Positions 51,028 to 59,657 of a stretch of DNA of 64,000 nucleotides are shown here, piece after piece. Location of the stretch: positions 110,026-174,025 of the forward strand of contig CAVPXP010000049.1 in the NCBI GenBank assembly GCA_963709645.1, read 5' to 3'. The stretch's first letter is position 1. Every line of letters begins with the position of its first letter. Source of the stretch: DYRB01 sp963709645. Lineage in GTDB: Bacteria; Pseudomonadota; Gammaproteobacteria; Chromatiales; Chromatiaceae. A program made the position numbers and the translations under genes. A model generated the notes under the pieces. The model was not told the origin of the DNA. It saw nothing but the letters and a program-made list of their open reading frames with translations, and searched no databases.

Positions 51028-51526
51028 CCTGCGTTCATGGGTGCGACGCGGCGCCGGCGCACTGTTGCTCACCCTGCTGAGCTGGGGCCTGACCGCCTGC
51101 TCCGGGGACGCGGGCACAGGCCCGGCCGATGTGAAATGGGACCGCTACGCCTGCGATCGCTGCCGCATGGTCCTGTCGGACCGACAGCACGCCGCCCAGG
51201 TCCGGGTCCTGCCGACCGAGGGCAGATCCAAGGTCCACTTCTTTGACGACATCGGTTGCGCGGTGGTCTGGCTGGAGGACAAGCCCTTCCGCGACGACCC
51301 GCACACCGAGATCTGGGTAACGGACTGGCGCAGTGGCGACTGGATCAACGCCCGCACGGCCTACTACCTGACGGGCCAGGTCACACCGATGGAATACGGT
51401 CTGGGAGCCCAGACGGAGCCTGCCCCCGATGCCTTGAGCTTCGATGCCGCCCGGCGGCATATCTTCGAGGTCGAGCAGAAGTACAACGTTCACGGAGGCC
51501 ACTTGGAGGCCGCTCCGGCGCCTTAG
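51020..51526 (+). CDS. nosL: NosL, copper chaperone lipoprotein
   Basis: 168 residues with a GTG start inside nosF. Lipobox LSWGLTAC. The copper-binding motif of NosL is seen in YACDRCRMVLSDRQHAAQV (CxxCxM). It delivers Cu(I) to apo-NosZ via NosDFY. Placement between nosF and nosY is typical for clade II. Confidence 0.93.
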   Translation: MPDLRSWVRRGAGALLLTLLSWGLTACSGDAGTGPADVKWDRYACDRCRMVLSDRQHAAQVRVLPTEGRSKVHFFDDIGCAVVWLEDKPFRDDPHTEIWVTDWRSGDWINARTAYYLTGQVTPMEYGLGAQTEPAPDALSFDAARRHIFEVEQKYNVHGGHLEAAPAP

Positions 51527-51646
51527 GCCGGAGCCTACTGGGTCATGGCAGAGCCGCCGCAGCAAGACCGCCCCCAGCCCCGGACCCATCGGCGAGAACA
51601 GGTCGCGGCGGTGGCGCCGCTCCCACAGATGCATGTGAGGTAAGAG

Positions 51647-52033
51647 ATGAAGTACAACAGCATGATCACAGCAGCGGCCCTCGCGGCCGTCGGTTGCGCC
51701 GGTCTGGCCGGTCTTGCCGGTGCCGATCCCGCCGCTCCGGACAAGGCCACCCTGGAACGCGGCCAGGCCCATTACCTCCTGTTCTGCGCCAACTGCCACG
51801 GGGTGGACGCCGATGGCCGCGGACCCTTGGTCGAGCTGCTCAAGGTCACGCCCAGCAATCTGACCGTGCTTCGGCGCGTCGGGGGCCCCAGCGTGACCGA
51901 GCGCGTCCTCACGGCCGCGGATGGCGGCCACGAGGTTCCGACAGAAGGGCGCAAGATGCCAATCTTCAGCGACAATCTAGAGGTCCGCACCGTACGCGAG
52001 ATCGCACTCTACCTCGACTCGATCCAGCAATAG
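51647..52033 (+). CDS. Third nos-linked mono-haem cytochrome c
   Basis: 128 residues. Signal peptide MKYNSMITAAALAAVGCAGL followed by one CANCH haem site and a distal Met in GRKMPIFSDNLEV. A small periplasmic class I cytochrome inserted between nosL and nosY, 120 bp after nosL and 17 bp before nosY. A role as electron donor to NosZ is inferred from the operon. Confidence 0.9.
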   Translation: MKYNSMITAAALAAVGCAGLAGLAGADPAAPDKATLERGQAHYLLFCANCHGVDADGRGPLVELLKVTPSNLTVLRRVGGPSVTERVLTAADGGHEVPTEGRKMPIFSDNLEVRTVREIALYLDSIQQ

Positions 52034-52050
52034 CCTCAGGTACCCCCGCT

Positions 52051-52878
52051 ATGCGCCACCTCTGGCTGACCGCCTTCACCGACGTCCTGGAGTCGCTTCG
52101 GGCCAAGTGGTTCTTTGCCTACACGCTGATCTTCGGTGGCCTGGTGGCGCTGCTCTTCGCCTTCGGGCTGACGGAGTCCCGCATCATGGGCTTCACCGGG
52201 CTGTCACGCCTCATGGTGACCTACATTCAGCTCGCCATGGCCATACTCCCCGTCTTCGTCCTCATCACCACGGTCCGCTCCGTGGCGGGGGACCGCGAGG
52301 CGGGGATTTACGAATACCTGCTGTCGCTGCCCATTGGGCTGGGCGCCTGGTACTGGGGCAAGCTCGCCGGGCGTTTCCTGGTGGTCTTCCTGCCGGTCTT
52401 CCTGGCCATGCTGGGGGCCGTCTTATGGGGCCTCGTTCGGGGCGCCGAGGTTCCCTGGGCACTGTTTGCCTACTACACCGGGCTCCTGATGGCCCTGGCC
52501 TGGTGCTTCCTTGGGCTGGGTATGCTGCTCTCGACCCTGGCCCGCTCGGCGGATGTGGCGCAGGCATCGGCCTTCGTGCTCTGGCTGACCCTGCTGCTGT
52601 TCCTCGATCTGATCCTGCTCGGGGTCATGATCCGCAACCAGCTCCCGCCCGAGACGGCGGTGGCCATTGCCCTGGCCAACCCCCTCCAGGTCTTCCGCAC
52701 CGGGGCCATGATGCTGCTCGACCAGGAGCTCGTGATGCTCGGTCCCTCAGCCTACGTGATTCTGGATACCTTCGGCGAGGCGGGCTACATGGCCTATGCG
52801 CTGATCTACCCAGTCCTGCTCGGGACCCTTTGCGCCTTCGGTGGTTACGTGCTATTCCGGCGCAGCGACTTGCCTTAA
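52051..52878 (+). CDS. nosY: NosY, ABC transporter permease
   Basis: 275 residues with six hydrophobic helices (LIFGGLVALLFAFG; YIQLAMAILPVFVLITTV; FLVVFLPVFLAMLGAVLWGL; LWLTLLLFLDLILLGVM). It has the NosY pattern SVAGDREAGIYEYLLSLPIG in the cytoplasmic loop that contacts NosF. Start at ATG 52051. Confidence 0.93.
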   Translation: MRHLWLTAFTDVLESLRAKWFFAYTLIFGGLVALLFAFGLTESRIMGFTGLSRLMVTYIQLAMAILPVFVLITTVRSVAGDREAGIYEYLLSLPIGLGAWYWGKLAGRFLVVFLPVFLAMLGAVLWGLVRGAEVPWALFAYYTGLLMALAWCFLGLGMLLSTLARSADVAQASAFVLWLTLLLFLDLILLGVMIRNQLPPETAVAIALANPLQVFRTGAMMLLDQELVMLGPSAYVILDTFGEAGYMAYALIYPVLLGTLCAFGGYVLFRRSDLP

Positions 52879-52903
52879 CCATCCCTGGGGGGGAGCAAGG
52901 CCC

Positions 52904-53440
52904 ATGACCGGACCCGGAATCGAGCCGGTATGCGACAAGGCCCAGCCTGTCCGATCCTATCCCGGCCTGAAGCTGCTTTGGGTGATCCTCGGACTCCTGT
53001 TCGCCGCCCTGGCGTCCGTCGCCTTCTACAAGGCCTGGCCCCTGCTCTACCCGGAGGTGGTGGCGACGGCCCCGCTGGACCCCGCCTGCGACCTGCGCGC
53101 CCAGCCCTGCGCCGCCCGCTTCCCGGGCGGCCGCGAGGTCCGCTTCGGCATGGAGCCGCGTACCCTGCCTCCCTTGTCGACCCTGCGGATCGTGGCGGAC
53201 CTGAACGGCATCGAAGCGCGCTCGGTGGAGGTCGATTTTGCCGGCACGGATATGAACATGGGATACAACCGGATCCGCTTGGTGGAGACGCAGCCTGGCC
53301 GGTATGAGGGCCAGGGCATGCTCCCCGTGTGCGTGCACAGGCGCATGGGCTGGGAGGCCAAGGTCATGCTCCACACCTCGGCGGGCATACTGGTCGCGCC
53401 CTTCCGATTCGAGACCATCAAGCCCGGCGGCTCGGGCTGA
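52904..53440 (+). CDS. Periplasmic single-anchor protein at the end of the nos operon
   Basis: 178 residues. One N-terminal membrane helix (LLWVILGLLFAALASVAFY) and a periplasmic domain with four Cys (ACDLRAQPCAARF, PVCVHRR) and a Met motif DMNMGYNRIRL, which could bind copper. Its shape resembles FixH/CcoH-like or YtkA-like proteins. It is close behind nosY (25 bp, ribosome site GGGGGGAG), so it is likely a copper-handling accessory factor; I do not know an established name. Confidence 0.7.
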   Translation: MTGPGIEPVCDKAQPVRSYPGLKLLWVILGLLFAALASVAFYKAWPLLYPEVVATAPLDPACDLRAQPCAARFPGGREVRFGMEPRTLPPLSTLRIVADLNGIEARSVEVDFAGTDMNMGYNRIRLVETQPGRYEGQGMLPVCVHRRMGWEAKVMLHTSAGILVAPFRFETIKPGGSG

Positions 53441-53612
53441 GGGGCCTGGACCCCGCCGCCCCCCTGACACTGGCGTGGCCACGGCCAGTTGCGTGTGCAG
53501 GTTGCATCCAGTCGGGGTGAACGATTCTCGGCACCTGTCGAGCTTCGGTCGGTTTTCCTTTTTCCACCGCCCCAATTATGCTCAACCGCCTGTTCGGTCG
53601 AGGGGGTGGGGC

Positions 53613-56549
53613 ATGCCGGGTGCAGAGACGTTGCAAGCACGTGTGGGGGAGCTGCGGTCCACCTGGGAGTCGGCGCTGGCCGGACAGGGTCTGGCCGTGC
53701 CAGGGAACACCGAGGTACTCGACGCCCTTGGGAGGGTCTGGGAGGCGAGCGACTATGTAGCTCAGGCCTGTATCCGCTACCCTGAGCTCCTGCCAGAGCT
53801 TGTCGACTCCGGGCGCCTGACCCGCCCCAGCAGAAAGGGCGAGATGCCCGACCTGCTGGATCACGCCCTCGTCCAGCGCCTGTCCGGCGCGCCGGACGAA
53901 CCCGCCCTCGCTGCGACCCTGCGGCGATTCCGCCGCGTCGAGATGGTCCGCATCATCTGGCGCGACCTCGCGGGCTGGGCACCCTTGGCCGAGACCCTGG
54001 AGGACCTCACCGCCCTGGCCGACGCCTGTATCTGCGCGGCCCTGGAACGGCTGCAAGGCTGGACCAGAGCCGAGCTGGGGACGCCCCTGGACGCCGAGGG
54101 TCGGCCCCAGGGGTTGGTGGTCCTTGGCATGGGCAAGCTCGGCGCCCGCGAGCTCAACCTGTCCTCCGACATCGACCTGATCTTTGCCTACGCCCACAAC
54201 GGCGCCGTGGTGGGCGGCCCCAGGCCCCTCACCTGCGAGCAGTTCTTCGTCCGCCTCGGCCAGCGCCTGGTGCAGGCCCTGGACAATCAGACCGCCGACG
54301 GCTTCGTCTTCCGTGTGGACACGCGGCTCCGACCCTTCGGCAGCGCGGGTCCCTTGGCCATGAGCTTCGCGGCCATGGAGGACTACTACCAGTCCCAGGC
54401 GCGGGAGTGGGAGCGGTACGCCATGATCAAGGCCCGCGTGGTGACAGGGGAGCACGCCGCGGCAACGCAGATCTCCGCCCTGCTGCGTCCCTTTGTCTTC
54501 CGCCGCTATCTGGACTACGGGGCCATCGATTCGCTGCGGGAGCTGAAGCGCTTGATCGTCAAGGAGCTCCACCGCAAGGGGATGACCGCCAACATCAAGC
54601 TGGGCCCGGGCGGCATCCGCGAGATCGAGTTCATCGGCCAAGCCCTACAACTGGTCCGCGGCGGCCGTGACCCTGGCCTGCAGATCCGCGCCATCCTGCC
54701 GGTCTTGGAACGGCTCGGCGCCCTGGACCTATTGCCCACGGAGTCGGTCGGCCACCTCATGGAGGCCTACCGTTTCCTGCGTTTGGTGGAGAATCGGCTC
54801 CAGGCCTGGAAGGACCAGCAGACCCACGTCCTCCCCAATGATCCAGAGGCCCGCCTGAGGCTCGCGCGGTCTATGGGATTCGCTGACTGGCCCGCACTGG
54901 CGGATGTCCTGGACGCCCACCGTGCCCGCGTCCAGGCCGAGTTCGATCAGCTCTTCGGCAGTCCCAAGCCGGGGGCTCTGGTCGACGGGTCGGAGGGTGA
55001 CGAGGAGTGCCCCAAGCCCCGGTCGGGGCCCCACCCCCTGACCCCGGTCTGGGCCGGGACGGTCCCGGATGTACAGGCCCAGGCCAGGCCGCTCAGCCTG
55101 GAGCTGCTCGGGCAGGCGGGATTCCTCAAACCGGAGACCATCCTCGGCCAGCTTGACGCCTTCCGCGGGGTGGCCGAGCGCAAGGGCCTGAGCACCAAGG
55201 GGGCGGAGCGTCTGGCCCTGATCGTCCCGCCGATGCTGGAGCTGGTGGCACGGGACCAGCACCAGGGCCGCACCCTGGAGCGGGTCTTGCGCATTCTCGA
55301 GGCCGCGGTCAGCCGTACCGCCTACCTGTCCATGCTGGTGGAGGGCCAGGAGATCCTTGCCCAGTTGGTCCAGCTCACGGGGTCGAGCCCCTGGATCACC
55401 GCTCAGATCGCCCGCCACCCCATCCTTCTCGACGAGCTGCTCGACCGCCGCCGCACTGACGTCATGCCCGAGAAACCAGAGCTCACCGCCGAGCTCGACG
55501 CACTCCTGGCGACGGTGGACCCCGACGACCTCGAGCAGCAAATGGACCGCCTTCGCCAGTTCGCCCGCGGCAACACCCTGCGCGTCGCAGCCGGGGATCT
55601 GGACGGCCGGGTCCCGCTCATGAAGGTCAGCGACCACCTGACCTGGATCGCGGAAGTCGCCGTCGCCCGGGCACTGAGCCTGACCTGGGACCATCTGGTG
55701 GCTCGTCACGGCCCTCCGAGCGGGGTGGTGGGAGCCAACACCGGGTTCCTCGTCCTGGGCTACGGCAAGCTCGGCGGTATCGAGCTTGGCTACGGCTCAG
55801 ACCTCGACCTTGTCTTTCTGCACCGGGCCACCTCCGCCACCGCCATGACCGCGGGACCCCAGGCCATTGCCGACCAGCAGTTCTACGCCCGTCTGGGCCA
55901 GCGGCTCATCCACATGCTCAGCACCCAAACCGCCGCCGGGGCGCTCTACGAGGTCGACATGCGCCTGCGTCCTGACGGGGCCAAGGGCGTCCTGGCCCGC
56001 TCCCTGATCTCTTTCGCCGACTACCAGGCCAGAGAGGCCTGGACCTGGGAGCACCAGGCCCTGGTGCGGGCCCGCCCCATCGCTGGCGATCCCCTGCTGG
56101 CGGAGCAGTTCGCGGGGGTGCGAAGGTCCATCCTCTGCCGCGAGCGCAACCCCGTCACCCTGCGCCGCGAGGTGCGCGAGATGCGCGCCAAGATGCGCGC
56201 CCAGCTCGATAAAACCGCCGCCGGGCGTTTCGACCTCAAGCAGGGGGCCGGCGGTATTGCCGACGTCGAGTTTATGGTTCAATACGCGGTCCTGCGTTGG
56301 GCCTCGGTCCACCCAGGGTTGGCGCGGTGGTCAGACAACATTCGCATCCTGGAGACCCTCGCCGGTCTGGACTTGCTCCCGGCGGGCGCCGCGGAGGACC
56401 TGACCGATGCCTACAAGGCCCTGCGCTCGGCCTACCACCGCAGTTCCCTGCAGGACGAGCCGACGCGCGTCCCCGACGACCGCCTGGTGGCCGAACGCGA
56501 GCGGGTGCGGGCCCTTTGGCACGAACTGATGGACGGCGACCTGCCCTGA
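53613..56549 (+). CDS. glnE: Bifunctional glutamine synthetase adenylyltransferase/adenylyl-removing enzyme
   Basis: 978 residues from MPGAETLQARVGELRSTWES (ATG 53613). Two nucleotidyltransferase domains are visible, each with the GS/SD-x-D-x-D pattern: GMGKLGARELNLSSDIDLIF in the adenylyl-removing half and GYGKLGGIELGYGSDLDLVF in the adenylylating half. It controls glutamine synthetase activity in response to PII. It is full length and in frame, and is followed by ilvE as in many gammaproteobacteria. Confidence 0.97.
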   Translation: MPGAETLQARVGELRSTWESALAGQGLAVPGNTEVLDALGRVWEASDYVAQACIRYPELLPELVDSGRLTRPSRKGEMPDLLDHALVQRLSGAPDEPALAATLRRFRRVEMVRIIWRDLAGWAPLAETLEDLTALADACICAALERLQGWTRAELGTPLDAEGRPQGLVVLGMGKLGARELNLSSDIDLIFAYAHNGAVVGGPRPLTCEQFFVRLGQRLVQALDNQTADGFVFRVDTRLRPFGSAGPLAMSFAAMEDYYQSQAREWERYAMIKARVVTGEHAAATQISALLRPFVFRRYLDYGAIDSLRELKRLIVKELHRKGMTANIKLGPGGIREIEFIGQALQLVRGGRDPGLQIRAILPVLERLGALDLLPTESVGHLMEAYRFLRLVENRLQAWKDQQTHVLPNDPEARLRLARSMGFADWPALADVLDAHRARVQAEFDQLFGSPKPGALVDGSEGDEECPKPRSGPHPLTPVWAGTVPDVQAQARPLSLELLGQAGFLKPETILGQLDAFRGVAERKGLSTKGAERLALIVPPMLELVARDQHQGRTLERVLRILEAAVSRTAYLSMLVEGQEILAQLVQLTGSSPWITAQIARHPILLDELLDRRRTDVMPEKPELTAELDALLATVDPDDLEQQMDRLRQFARGNTLRVAAGDLDGRVPLMKVSDHLTWIAEVAVARALSLTWDHLVARHGPPSGVVGANTGFLVLGYGKLGGIELGYGSDLDLVFLHRATSATAMTAGPQAIADQQFYARLGQRLIHMLSTQTAAGALYEVDMRLRPDGAKGVLARSLISFADYQAREAWTWEHQALVRARPIAGDPLLAEQFAGVRRSILCRERNPVTLRREVREMRAKMRAQLDKTAAGRFDLKQGAGGIADVEFMVQYAVLRWASVHPGLARWSDNIRILETLAGLDLLPAGAAEDLTDAYKALRSAYHRSSLQDEPTRVPDDRLVAERERVRALWHELMDGDLP

Positions 56550-56613
56550 GCCGCCATCGGCCGATCCCATTACCGCGCGGCGCCTGGGCCGCGCGTCCAC
56601 GCGGAGTGATGCA

Positions 56614-57537
56614 ATGACGACGATGGCAGACCGCGACGGCCTCATCTGGCTCGACGGCGAGATGGTGCCCTGGCGCGAGGCAACCACCCATGTCCTCACC
56701 CACACGCTGCACTACGGCATGGGAGTCTTCGAGGGGGTGCGCGCCTACAAGAGCGACCGCGGCGCTGCTATCTTCCGGCTCCAGGAGCACACCGAGCGGC
56801 TGTTCAATTCCGCCCACATCCTTGGGATGTCCATCCCCTACGACCGCGCGACCATCAGCGACGCCCAGCGCGCCGCAGTGCGCGAGAACGGCCTCGACTC
56901 CGCCTACATTCGCCCCATGTGCTTTTATGGATCCGAGGGCATGGGCCTGCGCGCGGACAACCTCCAGGTGCACTGCATGGTGGCCGCCTGGTCCTGGGGC
57001 TCCTACCTGGGCGAAGAGAACATGCAGCGCGGCATCCGAATCAAGGTGTCCTCCTTCACCCGCCACCATGTCAACATCACCATGTGCCGGGCCAAGGCCA
57101 ACGGCAACTACATGAACTCGATGCTGGCCCTGAAAGAGGCCCTGAGCTGCGGCTACGACGAGGCCCTGCTGCTGGACGCGGAGGGCTACGTCATGGAGGG
57201 CAGCGGCGAGAACATCTTCATCGTGCGCGACGGGGTCATCTACACGCCCGATCTGACCTCCGCCCTGGACGGTATCACCCGCAAGACCGTCATCACCCTG
57301 GCCGAGGAGACCGGGCTGCGGGTCATCGAGAAGCGCATTACGCGGGACGAGGTCTACATCGCCGACGAGGCCTTCTTCACCGGCACCGCCGCCGAGGTGA
57401 CCCCCATCCGCGAGGTGGACGGGCGGGTCATCGGCCAGGGCGCGCGCGGCCCCATCACCGAGCGCCTGCAGGGACTCTATTTCGACCAGGTCCACGGCCG
57501 GCGCGATGAGCACCCGGAGTGGCTGACGCTGGTCTAG
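56614..57537 (+). CDS. ilvE: Branched-chain amino acid aminotransferase
   Basis: 307 residues, class IV PLP aminotransferase. PLP-binding and family motifs: HTLHYGMGVFEGVRAY, KANGNYMNSMLALKEAL with the catalytic Lys, EGSGENIFIVRDGVIYTPDL, and FFTGTAAEVTPIREVDGR. It makes valine, leucine and isoleucine. 64 bp after glnE. Confidence 0.96.
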   Translation: MTTMADRDGLIWLDGEMVPWREATTHVLTHTLHYGMGVFEGVRAYKSDRGAAIFRLQEHTERLFNSAHILGMSIPYDRATISDAQRAAVRENGLDSAYIRPMCFYGSEGMGLRADNLQVHCMVAAWSWGSYLGEENMQRGIRIKVSSFTRHHVNITMCRAKANGNYMNSMLALKEALSCGYDEALLLDAEGYVMEGSGENIFIVRDGVIYTPDLTSALDGITRKTVITLAEETGLRVIEKRITRDEVYIADEAFFTGTAAEVTPIREVDGRVIGQGARGPITERLQGLYFDQVHGRRDEHPEWLTLV

Positions 57538-57711
57538 TAACGCGATCCAATCAAACCACATGAACGTCTGCGGGCCATCGTCCCGGCCGGGCAGCCGGAA
57601 CCCGGACCGAGGACGGCAACCCGGCCACCCTGCCAGGAGCCGCAGGATCAAGCAGCATCACGCACGAGCCTGCGGCGCTGCTTACCCGTCCCAACACCCG
57701 AGGAGCCGTCC

Positions 57712-57903
57712 ATGACCGAGGTCGCTACCCAAGCCGCAACCGCCCAGCCCATCATCGAGGTCAGCCGCAAGGACCTGCCGCTGTCCTGCCCCCGCCCCCA
57801 GGATTCCCTTTGGAATATGCACCCGCGGGTCTACTTGCCCATCGAGGACAAAGGCCAGGCGGTATGCCCCTACTGCGGCGCCCGCTACGCCCTCAAGGAC
57901 TGA
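57712..57903 (+). CDS. CHCC-type zinc-finger protein
   Basis: 63 residues. The zinc ligands are Cys in LSCPRPQD, His in NMHPRVYLP and two Cys in VCPYCGARY, the zf-CHCC pattern also found in the complex I subunit NDUFS6. Bacterial members of this size sit next to ilvE and LPS heptosyltransferase genes. Here no waaF follows; the integron integrase region begins instead. Confidence 0.85.
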   Translation: MTEVATQAATAQPIIEVSRKDLPLSCPRPQDSLWNMHPRVYLPIEDKGQAVCPYCGARYALKD

Positions 57904-58007
57904 GGCCGCCCTGCCCCGAGGCAGCCCAGGCCACCCGAACGACCTCGCTCCTGCGCGCTGGGAGCCCAGCCCCAACGGCCAGGGGCCGCGCTGATTAACA
58001 GCCGCCC

Positions 58008-59404
58008 CTAAGCCAACGCATCCAGCGGACTCTGCACCCCCTTCCCGCCCCGGTTCAGCACATGGGTGTAGATCATGGTGGTGGAGACATCGGCATGGCC
58101 CAACAGCTCCTGCACCGTGCGGATGTCGTATCCGGCCTGGAGCAGATGGGTCGCAAAGCTGTGGCGCAGCGTATGGGTCCCCACCCGCTTGGCGATGCCA
58201 GCCTCCCGCGCCGCCCGGTTCACCGCCTTCTGCAAGGCATTCTCGTGCAGATGGTGCCGGCGCACCGCACCGCTGCGCGGGTCCGTCGAGAGCCTCCCGC
58301 TCGGGAAGACGTACTGCCAGCGCCAATCCCGTCCGGCATTGGGGAACTTGCGCGACAACGCCTCTGGGACATAGACCTCCCCCAGGCCCTCCTTCAGGTC
58401 CCCCTGATGCAGCTCCCGCACCCGGGCCAGGTGGCGACGAAGCGCATCCACCGACCGCTCCGGCAGGGGCACCACCCGATCCTTACCGCCCTTGGCATTG
58501 CGCACCGCAATCTGACCGTAGCCAAAGTCGATGTCCTGAACCCGCAGGCGCACGCACTCCATGAGTCGCATCCCGGTCCCGTACATCAGCGAGGCCATCA
58601 GCCGATGGGTGCCCGAGAGCCCCGCCAGCAAGGTGGCCACCTCCCCGTGGGTGAGAACCGTCGGCAGGCGCCTGGGCCGCTTGGCCCGCGCGAACGCACC
58701 CAGGTCCAGATCCTCCCGCTTGAGCACCTCGCGATAGAGAAAGACCAGGCTGTTGAGCGCCAGATTCTGGGTGCTCGCCGAGACCTTGCGCCCCACCGCC
58801 AGATACTCCAGGAAGGCCGCGGCATCGTCGGCGCCCCGCTCCGCAGGGTCCGCGTTCCCGAGAAAACCGATGTAGCGCATGATCCAGTGCAGATAGGTCT
58901 GCTCGGTGCGAATCGCCAGGCCGCGCACCCGGGTCGCCGTCGCAACCTGATCCAAGAGCACGCCATGGGCTTGGCGAATCGCCTCGAACGTCGCCGGCTC
59001 CCCCGGCGGCTGCCGCATCCCCCGGGGACCGGCTGGTAGTCCCGAGCAAGCGTCGGGTGGTCCGGATCCAACCCCCGCGCCGAGGCACGCCAGTGCTCCC
59101 AGTCCACCCGCTCCAGCCAATCCACCTCCGCCAGCACGAATAACATCCGTATAGCATCGACCGCCTGGCGGAACTGCCAATCCTTGAGACCCGCTTTGCG
59201 GCCGAGATCCGCGAGGTAGGCGTCGACATCCACCGGGGTCTGCTCCGCCAACCTGCGGCCTGGATGGGCCGCGAGGTAGTGCTCTGCCCGCACCACCATC
59301 CAGCGGTCGAACGGCTCCTTCACGCCTGATTCGTGGACGGTTTTAATGTACCGGTCCCAGAAGGAGCGGACCTTTTCCTCTTGGGTTGACGGGTTGTCAG
59401 TCAT
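58008..59404 (-). pseudogene. intI: Integron integrase with N-terminal extension, one frameshift
   Basis: Tyrosine recombinase. The C-terminal part (58008 to ~59015) has the catalytic residues (Arg in GTGMRLMECVRLRVQD; HTLRHSFATHLLQAGYD; GHADVSTTMIYTHVL with Tyr) and the integron-specific insert (LPDALERKYPNAG-like: VPEALSRKFPNAGRDWRWQY, VFPS), plus the typical ending GGKGVQSPLDALA. The N-terminal ~125 residues (MTDNPSTQEEKVRSFWDRYI...) lie in another frame; the change falls at the CCCCCGGGG run at 59019-59027. A single-base error there would restore an intact ~465-residue protein. It is oriented away from the sequence to its right, as for intI next to attI. Confidence 0.85.
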
Positions 59405-59657
59405 GGGTGTAGTGTCGGGCGGCATTGGACGGGCACCGAAGGGAGTCTGGGGTCGAGGGCAGGAAGGGGGTGCGGTGACCGTCACAGTTTAGATACTAGG
59501 CGGAATCTGTCTAGTACCGCTAACATAGACGTCCGTCTAGTACATCCAACGCAGATGTCGGTCTAAGAAAACTGTTATGTGTCTTATGAAGAACTCTTAT
59601 TCATTATCGGTTCCATTTTTATTGATACAGCAAATGTACCGATAGCATAGCCAAGAG
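59405..59657. promoter_or_regulatory. Candidate attI region upstream of intI
   Basis: About 250 bp, turning sharply AT-rich at ~59490. It contains the three 26-bp iterons listed next and a TTGATA (59620s) that could belong to a promoter for the FRG gene. In integrons this place holds attI, Pint and Pc. No LexA box was found by eye. Confidence 0.5.
59509..59586. repeat. Three 26-bp iterons in the putative attI
   Basis: GTCTAGTAC at 59509, GTCTAGTAC at 59535 and GTCTAAGAA at 59561: exact 26-bp spacing. Units one and two also share the pattern CNAACNNAGANGTC after the core. Direct repeats at this spot bind IntI in known attI sites. Confidence 0.7.

Noticed and set aside
59405..59657. LexA box controlling intI
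   Set aside because: SOS control is common for integron integrases, but no CTGT-N8-ACAG palindrome is present in this stretch.
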